64,000 bases of DNA. Source: an uncultured Collinsella sp. GTDB lineage: Bacteria; Actinomycetota; Coriobacteriia; Coriobacteriales; Coriobacteriaceae. The stretch lies in contig CABUTR010000005.1 in NCBI GenBank assembly GCA_902494555.1, forward strand, positions 1 through 64,000, in the 5' to 3' direction. Every line of letters starts with the position of its first letter. Within the stretch, counting starts at the first letter, position 1. The notes below the pieces were generated by a model. That model worked only from the letters and a program-made list of their open reading frames with translations. It was not told the origin of the DNA and ran no database searches. Made by a program: the position numbers and the translations under genes. Below, in pieces: positions 42,026 through 50,776 of the stretch.

Positions 42026-42029
42026 TCGC

Positions 42030-44510
42030 CTATAGATAACGACCGGTAATGCTCTTGGAGCAAGCAGCGATATCCACCGGCGTACCGGCGCAGACGATTT
42101 GCCCGCCGCCGTCACCACCGCCCGGGCCCATGTCGATCACGTAATCGGCGTTACGGATAAGGTCGAGGTCATGCTCGATCACGACAACTGTGGCGCCCTT
42201 GGCAACGAGGCCGTCAAACACACTCAGCAACACCTGAACATCGAGCGGATGCAGGCCGATCGTGGGCTCATCGAATACGAATACGGCATCGTCCTGCACG
42301 CGGCCCATCTCGCTCGCGAGCTTAAGGCGCTGCGCCTCGCCGCCCGAAAGCGCCGGCGTGGGCTCACCGAGCGTGAGATAACCCAAGCCCAGGTCGTGCA
42401 GGGTCTGTAAGCGCGCCTGAACTTTCTTGAGCCCCACCGTGGCGTCGAGCGCCTCGTCAACACTCATGTCCATGAGCTGCGGCAACGTAAGCAGACTCCC
42501 GTCCTTGCCCTCGCGATGGATATGCGAAGCCGCGTCTGCATAACGCGAGCCGCGACATGCCGGGCAGACGATCTCGACATCAGGCAAAAACTGCACGTCG
42601 AGCGATATCGAGCCCGTGCCATCGCACGTAGGGCAGCGCAGAGTGCCAGTGTTGTAGCTAAAGGCGCCCGCCTTGTAGCCGGCTGCCTTGGCCTCGGGCG
42701 TACGGGCGAAGGCGCAACGCAGCTCGTCATGGATGTCGGCATAAGTTGCCACCGTCGAGCGTACGTTGGCGCCGATAGGCGTAGCGTCAATCAGGTTTGC
42801 ACGGGCAATGCCCTCGGCATCGACCCAACGCACGTGCCCCGGCAGGCGCTCGCCGGCTGCCTGCGCCTTAAGCGCCGGGATGAGCGTCTCGAGTACCAAT
42901 GTCGTCTTACCCGAACCCGAAACGCCCGTCACCGCGACCAAGCGACCGCGCGGGATATCGACTTCGAGCGGCTTGACGGTATGAATGGTATCGGTCGCCA
43001 TGCGGATATGGCCCTGGTCGAACATTTCGTCGTCAGCCACCTGCGGCCGCAAGCGCTTGGACTCTGCGCGCAAAAACGGCGCGATGCGGCTGCCCTGCGA
43101 TTGTTCGACCTCGTCCACCGTACCTGCAGCGATAACATTACCGCCGCCTGCTCCGGCAACGGGGCCCATCTCGACCAGATAGTCAGCTTCCGCTAGAACG
43201 CGCGTATCGTGATCAACAACAACCACGGTGTTGCCGTCATCCACCAGATCGCGCATTACGCCCACCAAGCCGTCGACATTGGCAGGATGCAAGCCAATCG
43301 AGGGCTCGTCCAGCACATACAGCACGCCCGTCGATCGGTTGCGCACCACGCGGGCGAGCTGCACACGCTGGCGCTCACCCGTGGAGAGCGTAGCACCGGC
43401 GCGGTCGAGCGAGAGGTAATCGAGCCCCAGGTCGACCAAGCGACGAGCCGTGCTCAAAAACGAATCGCAGATATCCGCTGCCATGGGCCGCATTTCGGTC
43501 GGCAAGGATGCGGGTACGCCGTGCACCCACTCAATCGCCTCACCCAACGTCATGGCCGCCGCCTGCGCCAGATTGATACCGCGCACCTGGGGCTGACGCG
43601 CAGCCTCGGAGAGGCGCGTGCCGCCGCAATCGCGGCATGGGCCCTCGCGCAAAAAGCGTGCAACGCGCTTGAGGCCCTTATCGTCCTTAACCTTGGCGAG
43701 CGCATTCTCGACCGTATAGACGGCATTGTAATAGGTGAAGTCGAGCGGCGTGGCGCCCTCGCCGTTTTTGGGAACGTAGAGAATGTGCTTCTTAACCGCC
43801 GGACCGTGGAACACAATGTCGCGCTCTTGAGGCGTGAGCTGGTTAAACGGCACGTCGGTGCGCACGCCCATCTCGCCGGCCACCTGCTTCATCAGGTCCC
43901 ACATGAGCGTACCCCAGGGAAGCACCGCACCCTCGTTGATAGTCTTCGACTCGTCGGGCACCAGGCTCGCCTCGTCCACCTCGCGCATAACGCCCGTGCC
44001 GCCGCAGGTAGGGCACGCACCGCCGCTGTTGAAGGCAAGGTCCTCGGCACTTGGCGCATAGAACTCGCGGCCGCATGCGGGGCATGCGAGCGACAGGCCT
44101 GCAGCCACATTAAGGCTCGGCTCCACACGCGCCCCGCAGTGCGGGCACACGTGATGGGCGCAGCGGCTAAAGAGCAGACGCAGGCTGTTGTTGAGCTCGG
44201 TCATGGTGCCAAAGGTCGAGCGTACGCCTGGCACACTAGGGCGCTGATGCAACGCGAGCGCCGCCGGCACGTGCAGCACTTCATCCACCTGAGCGTGCTC
44301 GGCCTGGGTGAGCCGTCGGCGGGTATAGGTGCTGAGCGCCTCCAGGTAACGGCGCGAGCCCTCGGCATAAAGAACTCCCAGCGCCAGCGAGCTCTTGCCC
44401 GACCCCGACACGCCGGCAATACCCACGAGCTTTCCCAGCGGAATATCGATATTGATGTCCTTAAGGTTGTGTACGCGCGCGCCACGCACCTCGATAACCT
44501 GCGGGCTCAT
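42030..44510 (-). CDS. Class II UvrA-like ABC ATPase (UvrA2)
   Basis: An 826-residue UvrA homologue, shorter than the usual 940 or so. Two ABC modules: GVSGSGKSSLALGVLY and GVSGSGKTTLVLETL (Walker A), LSTGERQRVQLAR and LSGGEAQRLKLAS (signatures), YVLDEPSIGLHP and FVFDEPTIGLHP (Walker B). Zinc motifs CPHCG, CPACG, CPTCGG and CPTCDG, CPACRG are present. The UvrB-binding domain, usually after the first zinc finger region, is almost absent, which is the class II hallmark. Such proteins are linked to drug tolerance or repair without UvrB. Start at ATG 44510, with GTG 44525 an alternative. The gene begins 25 bases after the stop of the ATPase gene, so they are probably co-transcribed. Confidence 0.88.
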   Translation of the reverse strand: MSPQVIEVRGARVHNLKDINIDIPLGKLVGIAGVSGSGKSSLALGVLYAEGSRRYLEALSTYTRRRLTQAEHAQVDEVLHVPAALALHQRPSVPGVRSTFGTMTELNNSLRLLFSRCAHHVCPHCGARVEPSLNVAAGLSLACPACGREFYAPSAEDLAFNSGGACPTCGGTGVMREVDEASLVPDESKTINEGAVLPWGTLMWDLMKQVAGEMGVRTDVPFNQLTPQERDIVFHGPAVKKHILYVPKNGEGATPLDFTYYNAVYTVENALAKVKDDKGLKRVARFLREGPCRDCGGTRLSEAARQPQVRGINLAQAAAMTLGEAIEWVHGVPASLPTEMRPMAADICDSFLSTARRLVDLGLDYLSLDRAGATLSTGERQRVQLARVVRNRSTGVLYVLDEPSIGLHPANVDGLVGVMRDLVDDGNTVVVVDHDTRVLAEADYLVEMGPVAGAGGGNVIAAGTVDEVEQSQGSRIAPFLRAESKRLRPQVADDEMFDQGHIRMATDTIHTVKPLEVDIPRGRLVAVTGVSGSGKTTLVLETLIPALKAQAAGERLPGHVRWVDAEGIARANLIDATPIGANVRSTVATYADIHDELRCAFARTPEAKAAGYKAGAFSYNTGTLRCPTCDGTGSISLDVQFLPDVEIVCPACRGSRYADAASHIHREGKDGSLLTLPQLMDMSVDEALDATVGLKKVQARLQTLHDLGLGYLTLGEPTPALSGGEAQRLKLASEMGRVQDDAVFVFDEPTIGLHPLDVQVLLSVFDGLVAKGATVVVIEHDLDLIRNADYVIDMGPGGGDGGGQIVCAGTPVDIAACSKSITGRYL

Positions 44511-44535
44511 CTTCTGTTCCGTCACCTTTATCACC

Positions 44536-45654
44536 CTACTCGTGCCATAAAACGCGGTCGCGGATGTAGCTGCCCAGCATGGGCACGGTAAACCGGACAA
44601 GGCCGTATCCGGCGGCCTCGATGACGCGCTCGCGAATTAGGCTTGCGCGATATTTACTCGCCCAGCTCTGGGTGCGATCGCAGCGCTCAATGATATCCGC
44701 CATGCGCGTCTGCTCACCCTCGTCAGCAGCCATGGCCTCGATAAAGAGGCGTTGCGGACTGCGCAATCCATAATACAGGGGCGCGTCGACCGCTTCGTAG
44801 AACTCGGAGACGGCATCCGCATGGCCATCCTCGACATCGCACCTTTCGATGACCCGCGAGCCACGCCGGACAGCAGAGCGCCACATGTAATATCCCACCA
44901 GCTGGACCATGTAGGGATGCCCCATACTCTTGCGCGCCGCAAGGTCCGCCGTCTCCGCATCAACGTAAAGACCGGCGTCCTTGACCGTCTGGACATATGA
45001 ATCGCGCACCTTGGGCAAAGAAATCGCCCCCAGCGTACGCTGCTGAGCACGGCGCAAAAACGTCACGCTCGGCTCTTCGAGCAGATCGTCAACCATACTG
45101 GGCAAGCCGGCAAAAACCAGCGCAAGACCGCGCTGGTCGCTATCGGGCAAGCCCGTAGCATCCTGATCTCCGAGCACCTGCTGATAGAGAACGGCAAGAG
45201 CCGCCAGCTCCTCGATTGACGCAGATTGCGCCTCGTCAATCGCAAACAGGATGCCCTTGCCTGGACCGAGCTTCTTGAGGCGCTCGTTGACCAGCCCTTG
45301 CAACGTCTCGCCCTTTGCTCGCGCCGCCTCGACCGACATCCGACCAAACGACGGCCCGAACTCCATTGACGTCACAACGGGTTTATTCGAGCGAAGCGCG
45401 TCGGCCAGGCGATCGCACAAGCCAAGCGAAGCAGAATCGGAGACAACCGCCCATCCGCGCTCTTTGGCTAGACGTTGCAGCTCCCGCAGGAGAACCGTCT
45501 TGCCGCAGCCGCGGTTTCCCGTAATGAGCATGAGCCTGCCCGGCGCTCCGGCGCCGTTATCGAGCCCTTCCTCGAAATCTTCGACGACCGACTCGCGACC
45601 GATGAGCATCGGGGGCCGCTTGCCTGCCGTCGGCTTAAAGGGATTTGGATTCAT
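44536..45654 (-). CDS. AAA-type ATPase with C-terminal winged helix, paralogue 2
   Basis: A 372-residue relative of the ATPase at 40889. NPFKPTAGKRPPMLIGR matches the shared N-terminal motif. ITGNRGCGKTVLLREL is Walker A, ILFAIDEAQSAS Walker B, VTFLRRAQQRTLG the conserved region, and GHPYMVQLVGYYMW corresponds to GFPFLLQLVGYRAW in paralogue 1. The C-terminus is again winged-helix-like. Start ATG follows GAGGAGG. Three 10-bp-phased TTGGTATAA repeats lie upstream. Its transcript should continue into the UvrA-like gene. Confidence 0.82.
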   Translation of the reverse strand: MNPNPFKPTAGKRPPMLIGRESVVEDFEEGLDNGAGAPGRLMLITGNRGCGKTVLLRELQRLAKERGWAVVSDSASLGLCDRLADALRSNKPVVTSMEFGPSFGRMSVEAARAKGETLQGLVNERLKKLGPGKGILFAIDEAQSASIEELAALAVLYQQVLGDQDATGLPDSDQRGLALVFAGLPSMVDDLLEEPSVTFLRRAQQRTLGAISLPKVRDSYVQTVKDAGLYVDAETADLAARKSMGHPYMVQLVGYYMWRSAVRRGSRVIERCDVEDGHADAVSEFYEAVDAPLYYGLRSPQRLFIEAMAADEGEQTRMADIIERCDRTQSWASKYRASLIRERVIEAAGYGLVRFTVPMLGSYIRDRVLWHE

Positions 45655-45689
45655 GCCGGCCTCCTCGGATTGGCAAACCCTGATAATAG

Positions 45690-45719
45690 TTATACCAACT
45701 TATACCAAGTTATACCAAT
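45690..45719 (-). promoter_or_regulatory. Three phased TTGGTATAA repeats upstream of ATPase paralogue 2
   Basis: On the minus strand TTGGTATAA occurs three times with a period of exactly 10 bp, one helical turn, followed by a TATTAT -10-like box. This is the layout of a cooperative operator or iteron. An inverted relative, TTGGTATCA/TGATACCAA, is at 48567-48598. Confidence 0.65.
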
Positions 45720-45723
45720 AGCA

Positions 45724-45751
45724 TGTGACAAAGGGACTGCCCCTTTGTCAC
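45724..45751. repeat. TGTGACAAAGG palindrome, copy 3
   Basis: TGTGACAAAGG and CCCTTTGTCAC around GACTGC. It contains the TGA stop of the TetM-like gene (minus strand), the second case in which this repeat supplies a stop codon. Confidence 0.9.
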
Positions 45752-47751
45752 CTATGGCCGAAAAACTCGGCGTCTGCTGCTCGCCAGGGGCGGAAGGTGG
45801 CGGGATCGACCTTTACGTGGGCTGCGGCGGGTACGTCGTACCATTTGACCGTGTAGCCGGCGCCGTGGGCGCAAAAAACCGAGTCGGGCGTGTTGGGCAG
45901 ATCGGCCTCGGGCTCATAGGCGGCCGCCTCGATGACGCGCTCGGCATCATGACAGGCCGCATAACCGGCGAACTCCAGGTACAGATGCCCGCGACCGCTC
46001 GTGTAGGCAGCCACCTCCAGCGCATAATCCTGCACCTCGGATGCCGGCACGCGACCCACAAGCTTCGCCCGGTCGCCCGCCATCGTCGGCGGCTCGTACT
46101 CGGCACCCATGCGCGTGGCATCCGAGAGCGCCCGGCCCACGCACTCCCCCGGCACCTCGAGCTCAAAGTGGTACCACGGCTCCAGCAGCACGGCTGCGCC
46201 GGCCTCGCGCGCCTGCATCAAACCCTGGCGAATCGCGCGGTACGTGGCCTGGCGAAAATCGCCGCCCTCGGTGTGTTTGGCATGCGCGCGGCCGCCCGTG
46301 AGCGTAATGCGCACATCGGTGATGGGCGAGCCGGTCAGCACGCCCAGGTGATCGCGCTCCATGGCGTTAGTGAGTGCCAGACGTTGCCAGTTAAGATCGA
46401 GCTCGTCGGTCGAGGTCACGGTGCCAAATTGCACGCCCGAACCCGCTGGCAACGGCTCCAGGCGCAGATGTACCTCGGCATAGTGGCGCAGCGGCTCAAA
46501 GTGGCCCACGCCCTCGACCGGCTGCGAAATAGTCTCCTTATAGAGAATGCCGCCGGGCTCAAACGCAATCGAAAGGCCAAAGCGATCGGCCAACACCCGC
46601 TGCACGACCTCGAGTTGCACGGCGCCCATCAGCTGCAGGTGAATCTGCTCCAGATGAGTATTCCAGCTTACGCCGAGCATGGGATCTTCGTCCGCCAGCT
46701 CAGTCAGCGCTTTGAACACCGCGTGGACATCGTGTTCGCCCGGAAGCACCGTATAGGTGAGGACCGGCGCAATGACGGGCGCATCGCCCGCGGGTTCCGC
46801 GCCCAAGGCGTCCCCCGGGCGAACGTGCGCAAGACCCGTCACGGCACAAATACCGCCAGCAGCAACTTCTTGGGCAAGCTCATACTTCTCGCCGTTATAG
46901 ATGCGTACCTGATCGACCTTCTGTTCCCATGCCTCGGCACCGGAACGTCCGTCAATCATCTGCTTGGCGTGCAGCGTGCCACCGGTCACTTTAACCCAAG
47001 CCAAACGCTCGCCGCGATCTCCGCGGCTGACACGATAGACGCGCGCGGCAAACTCCGGGGACCACGCCTGCTCACGCATCAGCGCGCATATACCATCCAA
47101 CAGCTCGTCCACGCCTTGGTCCTTGAGCGCCGAGCCGACAAAGCAGGGAAAAAGCTTGCGCTCGGCAACCATGCGCGACAGCGTTGCGACAGAAAGCTCG
47201 CCCGCTTCAAGAAACTCCTCGAGTGCTGCCTCGTCCAACGCAGCAGCATCCTCCTGAACGGCACCGCCCGCCAGCAGTTCGTTGGCATCTAGGCAGCCTT
47301 CGGAAAGACGTTGCCCAAGTTGTGCCAGCAAAACATCGCGGCCGGGATTCTCCAAATCGATTTTGTTGATAAAGATGAACGTCGGGATGTCATAGCGCGC
47401 AAGCAGGCGCCACAGGGTTTCGGTGTGCCCCTGCACGCCATCGTTGGCGCCCACAACCAAAATCGCATAGTCGAGCGCGCGCAGCGTGCGCTCTGCCTCG
47501 GCAGAAAAATCGACATGCCCTGGTGCATCCACGAGCATGACGTGGGTATCGCCGTGGTCGAGCACGGCCTGCGACGAGAAAATCGTGATGCCGCGCTCAC
47601 GCTCGATCGCGTTGGTGTCCAGGTACGAATCGCCATCGTCCACGCGGCCGCGCTTGCGAATGCGACCCGCGTTGAACAGCATGGCCTCGGCCAGCGTGGT
47701 CTTGCCGGCATCGACATGCGCCAAGATTCCAACGACCGCTTGCTTCGACAT
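45748..47751 (-). CDS. TetM-like translation GTPase
   Basis: A 667-residue EF-G-type GTPase of the ribosomal-protection family. GILAHVDAGKTTLAEAM is G1, RERGITIF G2, VDAPGHVDF G3 and INKIDLEN G4. The EF-G-like domains II-V follow, ending GYTVKWYDVPAAAHV. The N-terminus reads like the chromosomal 'TetM/TetW-like' group that is widespread in Firmicutes and Actinobacteria, rather than acquired TetM/O/W, so tetracycline resistance cannot be assumed. ATG 47751 follows GAGGAGA. Same strand as the ATPase/UvrA operon but with its own gap. Confidence 0.87.
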   Translation of the reverse strand: MSKQAVVGILAHVDAGKTTLAEAMLFNAGRIRKRGRVDDGDSYLDTNAIERERGITIFSSQAVLDHGDTHVMLVDAPGHVDFSAEAERTLRALDYAILVVGANDGVQGHTETLWRLLARYDIPTFIFINKIDLENPGRDVLLAQLGQRLSEGCLDANELLAGGAVQEDAAALDEAALEEFLEAGELSVATLSRMVAERKLFPCFVGSALKDQGVDELLDGICALMREQAWSPEFAARVYRVSRGDRGERLAWVKVTGGTLHAKQMIDGRSGAEAWEQKVDQVRIYNGEKYELAQEVAAGGICAVTGLAHVRPGDALGAEPAGDAPVIAPVLTYTVLPGEHDVHAVFKALTELADEDPMLGVSWNTHLEQIHLQLMGAVQLEVVQRVLADRFGLSIAFEPGGILYKETISQPVEGVGHFEPLRHYAEVHLRLEPLPAGSGVQFGTVTSTDELDLNWQRLALTNAMERDHLGVLTGSPITDVRITLTGGRAHAKHTEGGDFRQATYRAIRQGLMQAREAGAAVLLEPWYHFELEVPGECVGRALSDATRMGAEYEPPTMAGDRAKLVGRVPASEVQDYALEVAAYTSGRGHLYLEFAGYAACHDAERVIEAAAYEPEADLPNTPDSVFCAHGAGYTVKWYDVPAAAHVKVDPATFRPWRAADAEFFGHR

Positions 47752-48056
47752 GACTCTCCTCTTATTGCAAGCCCATCGCACACGGCAATGGGCATCCTCG
47801 TTCCACACTGGATGATACAATTTACGGGCCGGCGGGCGAAGCGGGCCCTATCCCCCGACCGAGCTCATCGCCCTGCGTTGCCGCGCGGCGATTTTCGTAG
47901 GTTCGCGCCTTGCGAAAGCCGGCACCTCCCCTTTTTGCCCGCCCGGACTCATCTGGGCGGTGACAACGCGAGCCCCACAACGACGCGTTTTACCAAAAAT
48001 GGCCCCACTCGGGGCCATTTTTTATTTGAGCTGGGTGATGATACGTGCCTTGGCTC
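47752..48056. other. Intergenic region without a gene
   Basis: A GC-rich gap between two minus-strand genes. Apart from the terminator at 47995-48023 and a short AT-rich segment near 47810-47825 (GATACAATTTA), a possible promoter for the TetM-like gene, I see nothing coding. Confidence 0.5.
47995..48023. terminator. Bidirectional terminator
   Basis: AAAAATGGCCCC and GGGGCCATTTTTT form a strong stem with an ACTC loop and T-runs on both strands. It ends the GNAT gene transcript. Confidence 0.9.
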
Positions 48057-48545
48057 CTACGCCTCGCGCAGCCAATCAAACGCGACACGCGGCGTACCGT
48101 CCGACACATATACGATACCGGCGCGCTTAAACCCGTCCTTGGCGATGGCGCCCTGCATGGGCAGATTGTCTTGGTGCGTGTCGATACGCAGATGGTCGGT
48201 GCGTTCCTTGGCAAAGGCAAACATCGCAGCAGCGACGCCATGCGTGGTGCCGTCCGACGCCACGCGATGCAGCACATGGTATGGAGCGACGCTGCGCCAG
48301 GCGCCATCCTCGATGACGTCATAGCACTCGTCCGGACCCGGTAAAAAGGCAAACGTCGCCACCACGCGACCGTCGACTTCGCACACATAGCTGCCACCGG
48401 CGGCGATATCGGCAGCCACCTGCTCGACCGAAGGCATGCCCTCGGGCCACTGCGTGGCGTTGCCATGCGCGCGCATAAAGGCGCGGGCCGCGTCATAGAT
48501 AGCCATGACGGCGGGAATGTCGGTATCGAGGGTTTTTCTGATCAT
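48057..48545 (-). CDS. GNAT-family N-acetyltransferase
   Basis: A 162-residue acetyltransferase. IRKTLDTDIPAVMAIYDAAR is the N-terminal helix region and VASDGTTHGVAAAMFAFAKE the acetyl-CoA loop, though the usual Q/RxxGxG/A is weakly kept. LRIDTHQDNLPMQGAIAKDGF fits the C-terminal motif. Substrate unknown. Start ATG 48545 or GTG 48548. It is divergent from a zinc-ribbon protein gene, with an inverted repeat between. Confidence 0.82.
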   Translation of the reverse strand: MIRKTLDTDIPAVMAIYDAARAFMRAHGNATQWPEGMPSVEQVAADIAAGGSYVCEVDGRVVATFAFLPGPDECYDVIEDGAWRSVAPYHVLHRVASDGTTHGVAAAMFAFAKERTDHLRIDTHQDNLPMQGAIAKDGFKRAGIVYVSDGTPRVAFDWLREA

Positions 48546-48566
48546 CACGCGGCGACCTCACGTTTA

Positions 48567-48598
48567 TTGGTATCACTTTGATTGAGCAATGATACCAA
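48567..48598. promoter_or_regulatory. Inverted repeat TTGGTATCA / TGATACCAA
   Basis: Perfect 9-bp arms with a 14-nt spacer in the gap between the divergent GNAT and zinc-ribbon genes. The half-site closely matches the TTGGTATAA repeats at 45690-45719, so one regulator may control both places. Confidence 0.55.
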
Positions 48599-48622
48599 CG
48601 TTTGGAAAGGGGCGCGAAGCAG

Positions 48623-48919
48623 ATGGGAAGCAAAAAGCGAGCCGCCTGGTCAAAGGCCAAAAGCGAGTTTTTGGGCGCTGCCACCGGCGGCGATATGAGC
48701 GACCTGTTTGCACGCGAGGATGAACGCCGCGACGCTCTGGACGCCGAACGCGAGGAAGCCTGGCGCTACAAGTCGTGCGAGCGCAAAAACCGTTACGACA
48801 CGCGCGCCGAGGCCGAGGCAGTTATGGCCGACTGCGAAAACCGCGGGCGGCGTGGTTTGGCCTGCTACAAATGCGAATACTGCGGCGGGTGGCACCTGAC
48901 GTCACACCCTTGGAAATAG
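48623..48919 (+). CDS. Small zinc-ribbon-like protein, 98 residues
   Basis: Basic N-terminus (MGSKKRAAWSKAKSEFLGA), charged helix, then a Cys-rich end: KSCERKNRYDTRAEAEAVMADC and ACYKCEYCGGWHLTSHPWK, with Cys and His placed to bind one zinc. The CxYCGGWHLT ending is seen in small proteins of phage or unknown function. I do not recognise a function. ATG 48623 is chosen; GGAAAGGGG lies about 11 bases upstream, and an earlier in-frame start at 48602 is less likely. Confidence 0.7.
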   Translation: MGSKKRAAWSKAKSEFLGAATGGDMSDLFAREDERRDALDAEREEAWRYKSCERKNRYDTRAEAEAVMADCENRGRRGLACYKCEYCGGWHLTSHPWK

Positions 48920-48967
48920 GGGCCGCATCGGCACGGCACCAGCGAAGCGCCAGCCATCGTGCGCAAG

Positions 48968-49672
48968 CTACGGACGCGGCGGCACCAAAACATCGTAACG
49001 AACGGCCTTGCCCGCAAGCTGATAGCTCGGCTTAACGCCGGCAAGCAGCGGCCCCTTCACCGGTCGCTTGATAACGACCTTGCGCGGCCGCACCGCAAGC
49101 GCAGCTTCGACCAGCGTCTCCTCGTCGGCGCACGGCTGCTCCAGATGGTGCAAGAGCTGAAACTTCTTTTTCACCGCCGCGCTCTTGGTGCGCTCGGGAA
49201 ACATGGGATCCAGATACACCACGTCGGGAGCCGCGAGCTCACCCTGCTCGATCAGCTCGGCTGTATGACGAAGGCCGGCAATGCTGTCCTCGCCCGCATG
49301 TAAGCGCATGCGCGCCACGGCGGCCGCAAGCGCCGGATCGTCTGCCGCGCGATCCAAGGCATCCTTGAGAAGCGCCGCGATCACGCAATCCTGCTCATAC
49401 AGATCGACGGTAAAGCCCGCGGCAGCCAACAGCAGCGAATCCTCTCCAAAGCCTGCCGTGGCATCAATCGCCCATGGTTGTTCGATGCCTTTTGTACGCG
49501 CAGCCTTCACCAGCAGCTCCTGCTGCAGGCGGCCCTGCTTGAGCCGTGGCAGCATGCGGCTAAAATCGGCGCGCAACTCCATCGTACCGTCGGTGAGCGT
49601 GAGGCCCTCGGACTTCCCGGTCAGCTCAAGCCCCGCTGCCCGAGCAACAGAAAAGGGATCGACGACGCCCAT
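48968..49672 (-). CDS. rsmJ: 16S rRNA (guanine-1516-N2) methyltransferase RsmJ-like
   Basis: A 234-residue class I SAM methyltransferase. AIDATAGFGEDSLLLAAAG is the SAM motif, VDLYEQDCVIAALLKDAL motif II, and VVYLDPMFPERTKSAAVKKK the RsmJ-type catalytic stretch. VVIKRPVKGPLLAG closes the fold. It should modify small-subunit rRNA. The ATG at 49672 follows AAGGAG; the GTG at 49678 is an alternative. The 252-base gap upstream shows no gene. Confidence 0.88.
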   Translation of the reverse strand: MGVVDPFSVARAAGLELTGKSEGLTLTDGTMELRADFSRMLPRLKQGRLQQELLVKAARTKGIEQPWAIDATAGFGEDSLLLAAAGFTVDLYEQDCVIAALLKDALDRAADDPALAAAVARMRLHAGEDSIAGLRHTAELIEQGELAAPDVVYLDPMFPERTKSAAVKKKFQLLHHLEQPCADEETLVEAALAVRPRKVVIKRPVKGPLLAGVKPSYQLAGKAVRYDVLVPPRP

Positions 49673-49924
49673 GGACACTCCTTAACAAGCAAAACGAATA
49701 CGTGAGCGCCGTTTATGTCGGCACCCAACTGTCCGCTATTGTCCCACATGCGACATGGCCCACCGCCCATCGCAGAATACGGGCATCTATTTAGTGGTAA
49801 AGCACCAAATCCCGTCAGGTATTGCCCTCCACCTCAACCCTCCGTTTACCCGCCGCTTCGCGACTATTCCATACTTGCCCGTCCATATCATTAAAGGACT
49901 GAACATTCGTCGTGAGGAATGCAA

Positions 49925-50764
49925 ATGGACCATTCAGTCACACGCCGAAAGGCCTGCCGGTTGGCAATCTCGGCAGCCGGAGCCACACTGGCAGCCATGG
50001 TACTGCCAGCCTGCTCGAACAGCACTTCCGGCATGTCCGGCAAGGCCAGGCTGAACGTAGGCGTCCGCTCGGATATCGTCGGGTTTAGCGAACGTAATCC
50101 CAACAACGGCAAGTACTACGGATTCGAAATCGACCTCGCCAACGAGTTGGCAAACCGTCTTGGCTATGGAGGCTGTTCGTTTACATCCGTAACGCCCGAG
50201 ACACGCGAAGAAATGCTCTCGTCGGGAAAAGTCGATTGCCTGATCGCGTGCTACTCGATAAGCGACGAACGCAAAAAGCTGTTTGACTTCTCTGCCGCCT
50301 ATTACACCGACTCGGTAATTCTTGTTGTCGAAAATACATCGCTCATTCAATCCTTCCCCCAGCTTAAGGGCGGAACAATTGGCACGGTATCCGGAACAAA
50401 CGCTGCGCCTCAACTTGCCGCGAAGTTTTTGGAGCTGGGGCTTTCGGACGGCATCCCCCAGCAGCAGGATGCCAAGAGCGGCAACATTGACTACGACACA
50501 TGGCATCTGAGCCAATATGCGAGTTACGCTGAGCTTTCCCACGCATTGGAAGCCGGCGACGTCGACGCCATGGCGACCGATGGCGCAATTGCCAAAACCT
50601 ATCTCGATGGCGAGCGCACCGTCCTGCCCGATTTTGGCATCAACCCACAGCGCTACGCCGTCGCAACGCAGAAGGGCTCTGAGCTTTCACTCAAGATTGC
50701 CGTCGAAGTACGCTCAATGCTCAAAGACAAAACAATCGATACGCTCATCCAGAAATGGAACTAA
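49925..50764 (+). CDS. Solute-binding lipoprotein, family 3 (amino-acid type)
   Basis: A 279-residue extracytoplasmic binding protein. The signal region VTRRKACRLAISAAGATLAA ends in a lipobox MVLPAC with Cys30; the twin Arg may indicate Tat export. The mature part is SBP_bac_3-like: LNVGVRSDIVGFSERNPNN, YGFEIDLANELANRLGY and CLIACYSISDERKKLFDFS are typical, followed by GGTIGTVSGTNAAPQLA. A polar amino acid or similar ligand is expected. There is no ABC permease or ATPase nearby. Instead the next gene, 12 bases on, is a sensor-fused MscS channel. Start ATG 49925 follows GAGGA seven bases upstream. Confidence 0.88.
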   Translation: MDHSVTRRKACRLAISAAGATLAAMVLPACSNSTSGMSGKARLNVGVRSDIVGFSERNPNNGKYYGFEIDLANELANRLGYGGCSFTSVTPETREEMLSSGKVDCLIACYSISDERKKLFDFSAAYYTDSVILVVENTSLIQSFPQLKGGTIGTVSGTNAAPQLAAKFLELGLSDGIPQQQDAKSGNIDYDTWHLSQYASYAELSHALEAGDVDAMATDGAIAKTYLDGERTVLPDFGINPQRYAVATQKGSELSLKIAVEVRSMLKDKTIDTLIQKWN

Positions 50765-50776
50765 GGAAGTCCACCC

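Noticed and set aside
43209..44591. Long open frame on the strand opposite the UvrA-like gene
   Set aside because: An antisense shadow of a GC-rich gene; its translation has low complexity typical of reverse frames, with no domains. The same applies to long antisense frames at 273-2072, 19507-20751, 45475-47292 and 61000-62811.
40742..45751. Insertion sequence or transposon bounded by TGTGACAAAGG palindromes
   Set aside because: No transposase or target duplication is present between the copies, and the flanked genes run on different strands; I keep the palindromes as repeats only.
45748..47751. Acquired tetracycline resistance gene (tetM/O/W)
   Set aside because: The N-terminal motifs and local composition fit the chromosomal TetM-like GTPase group; no mobile-element signs flank it.
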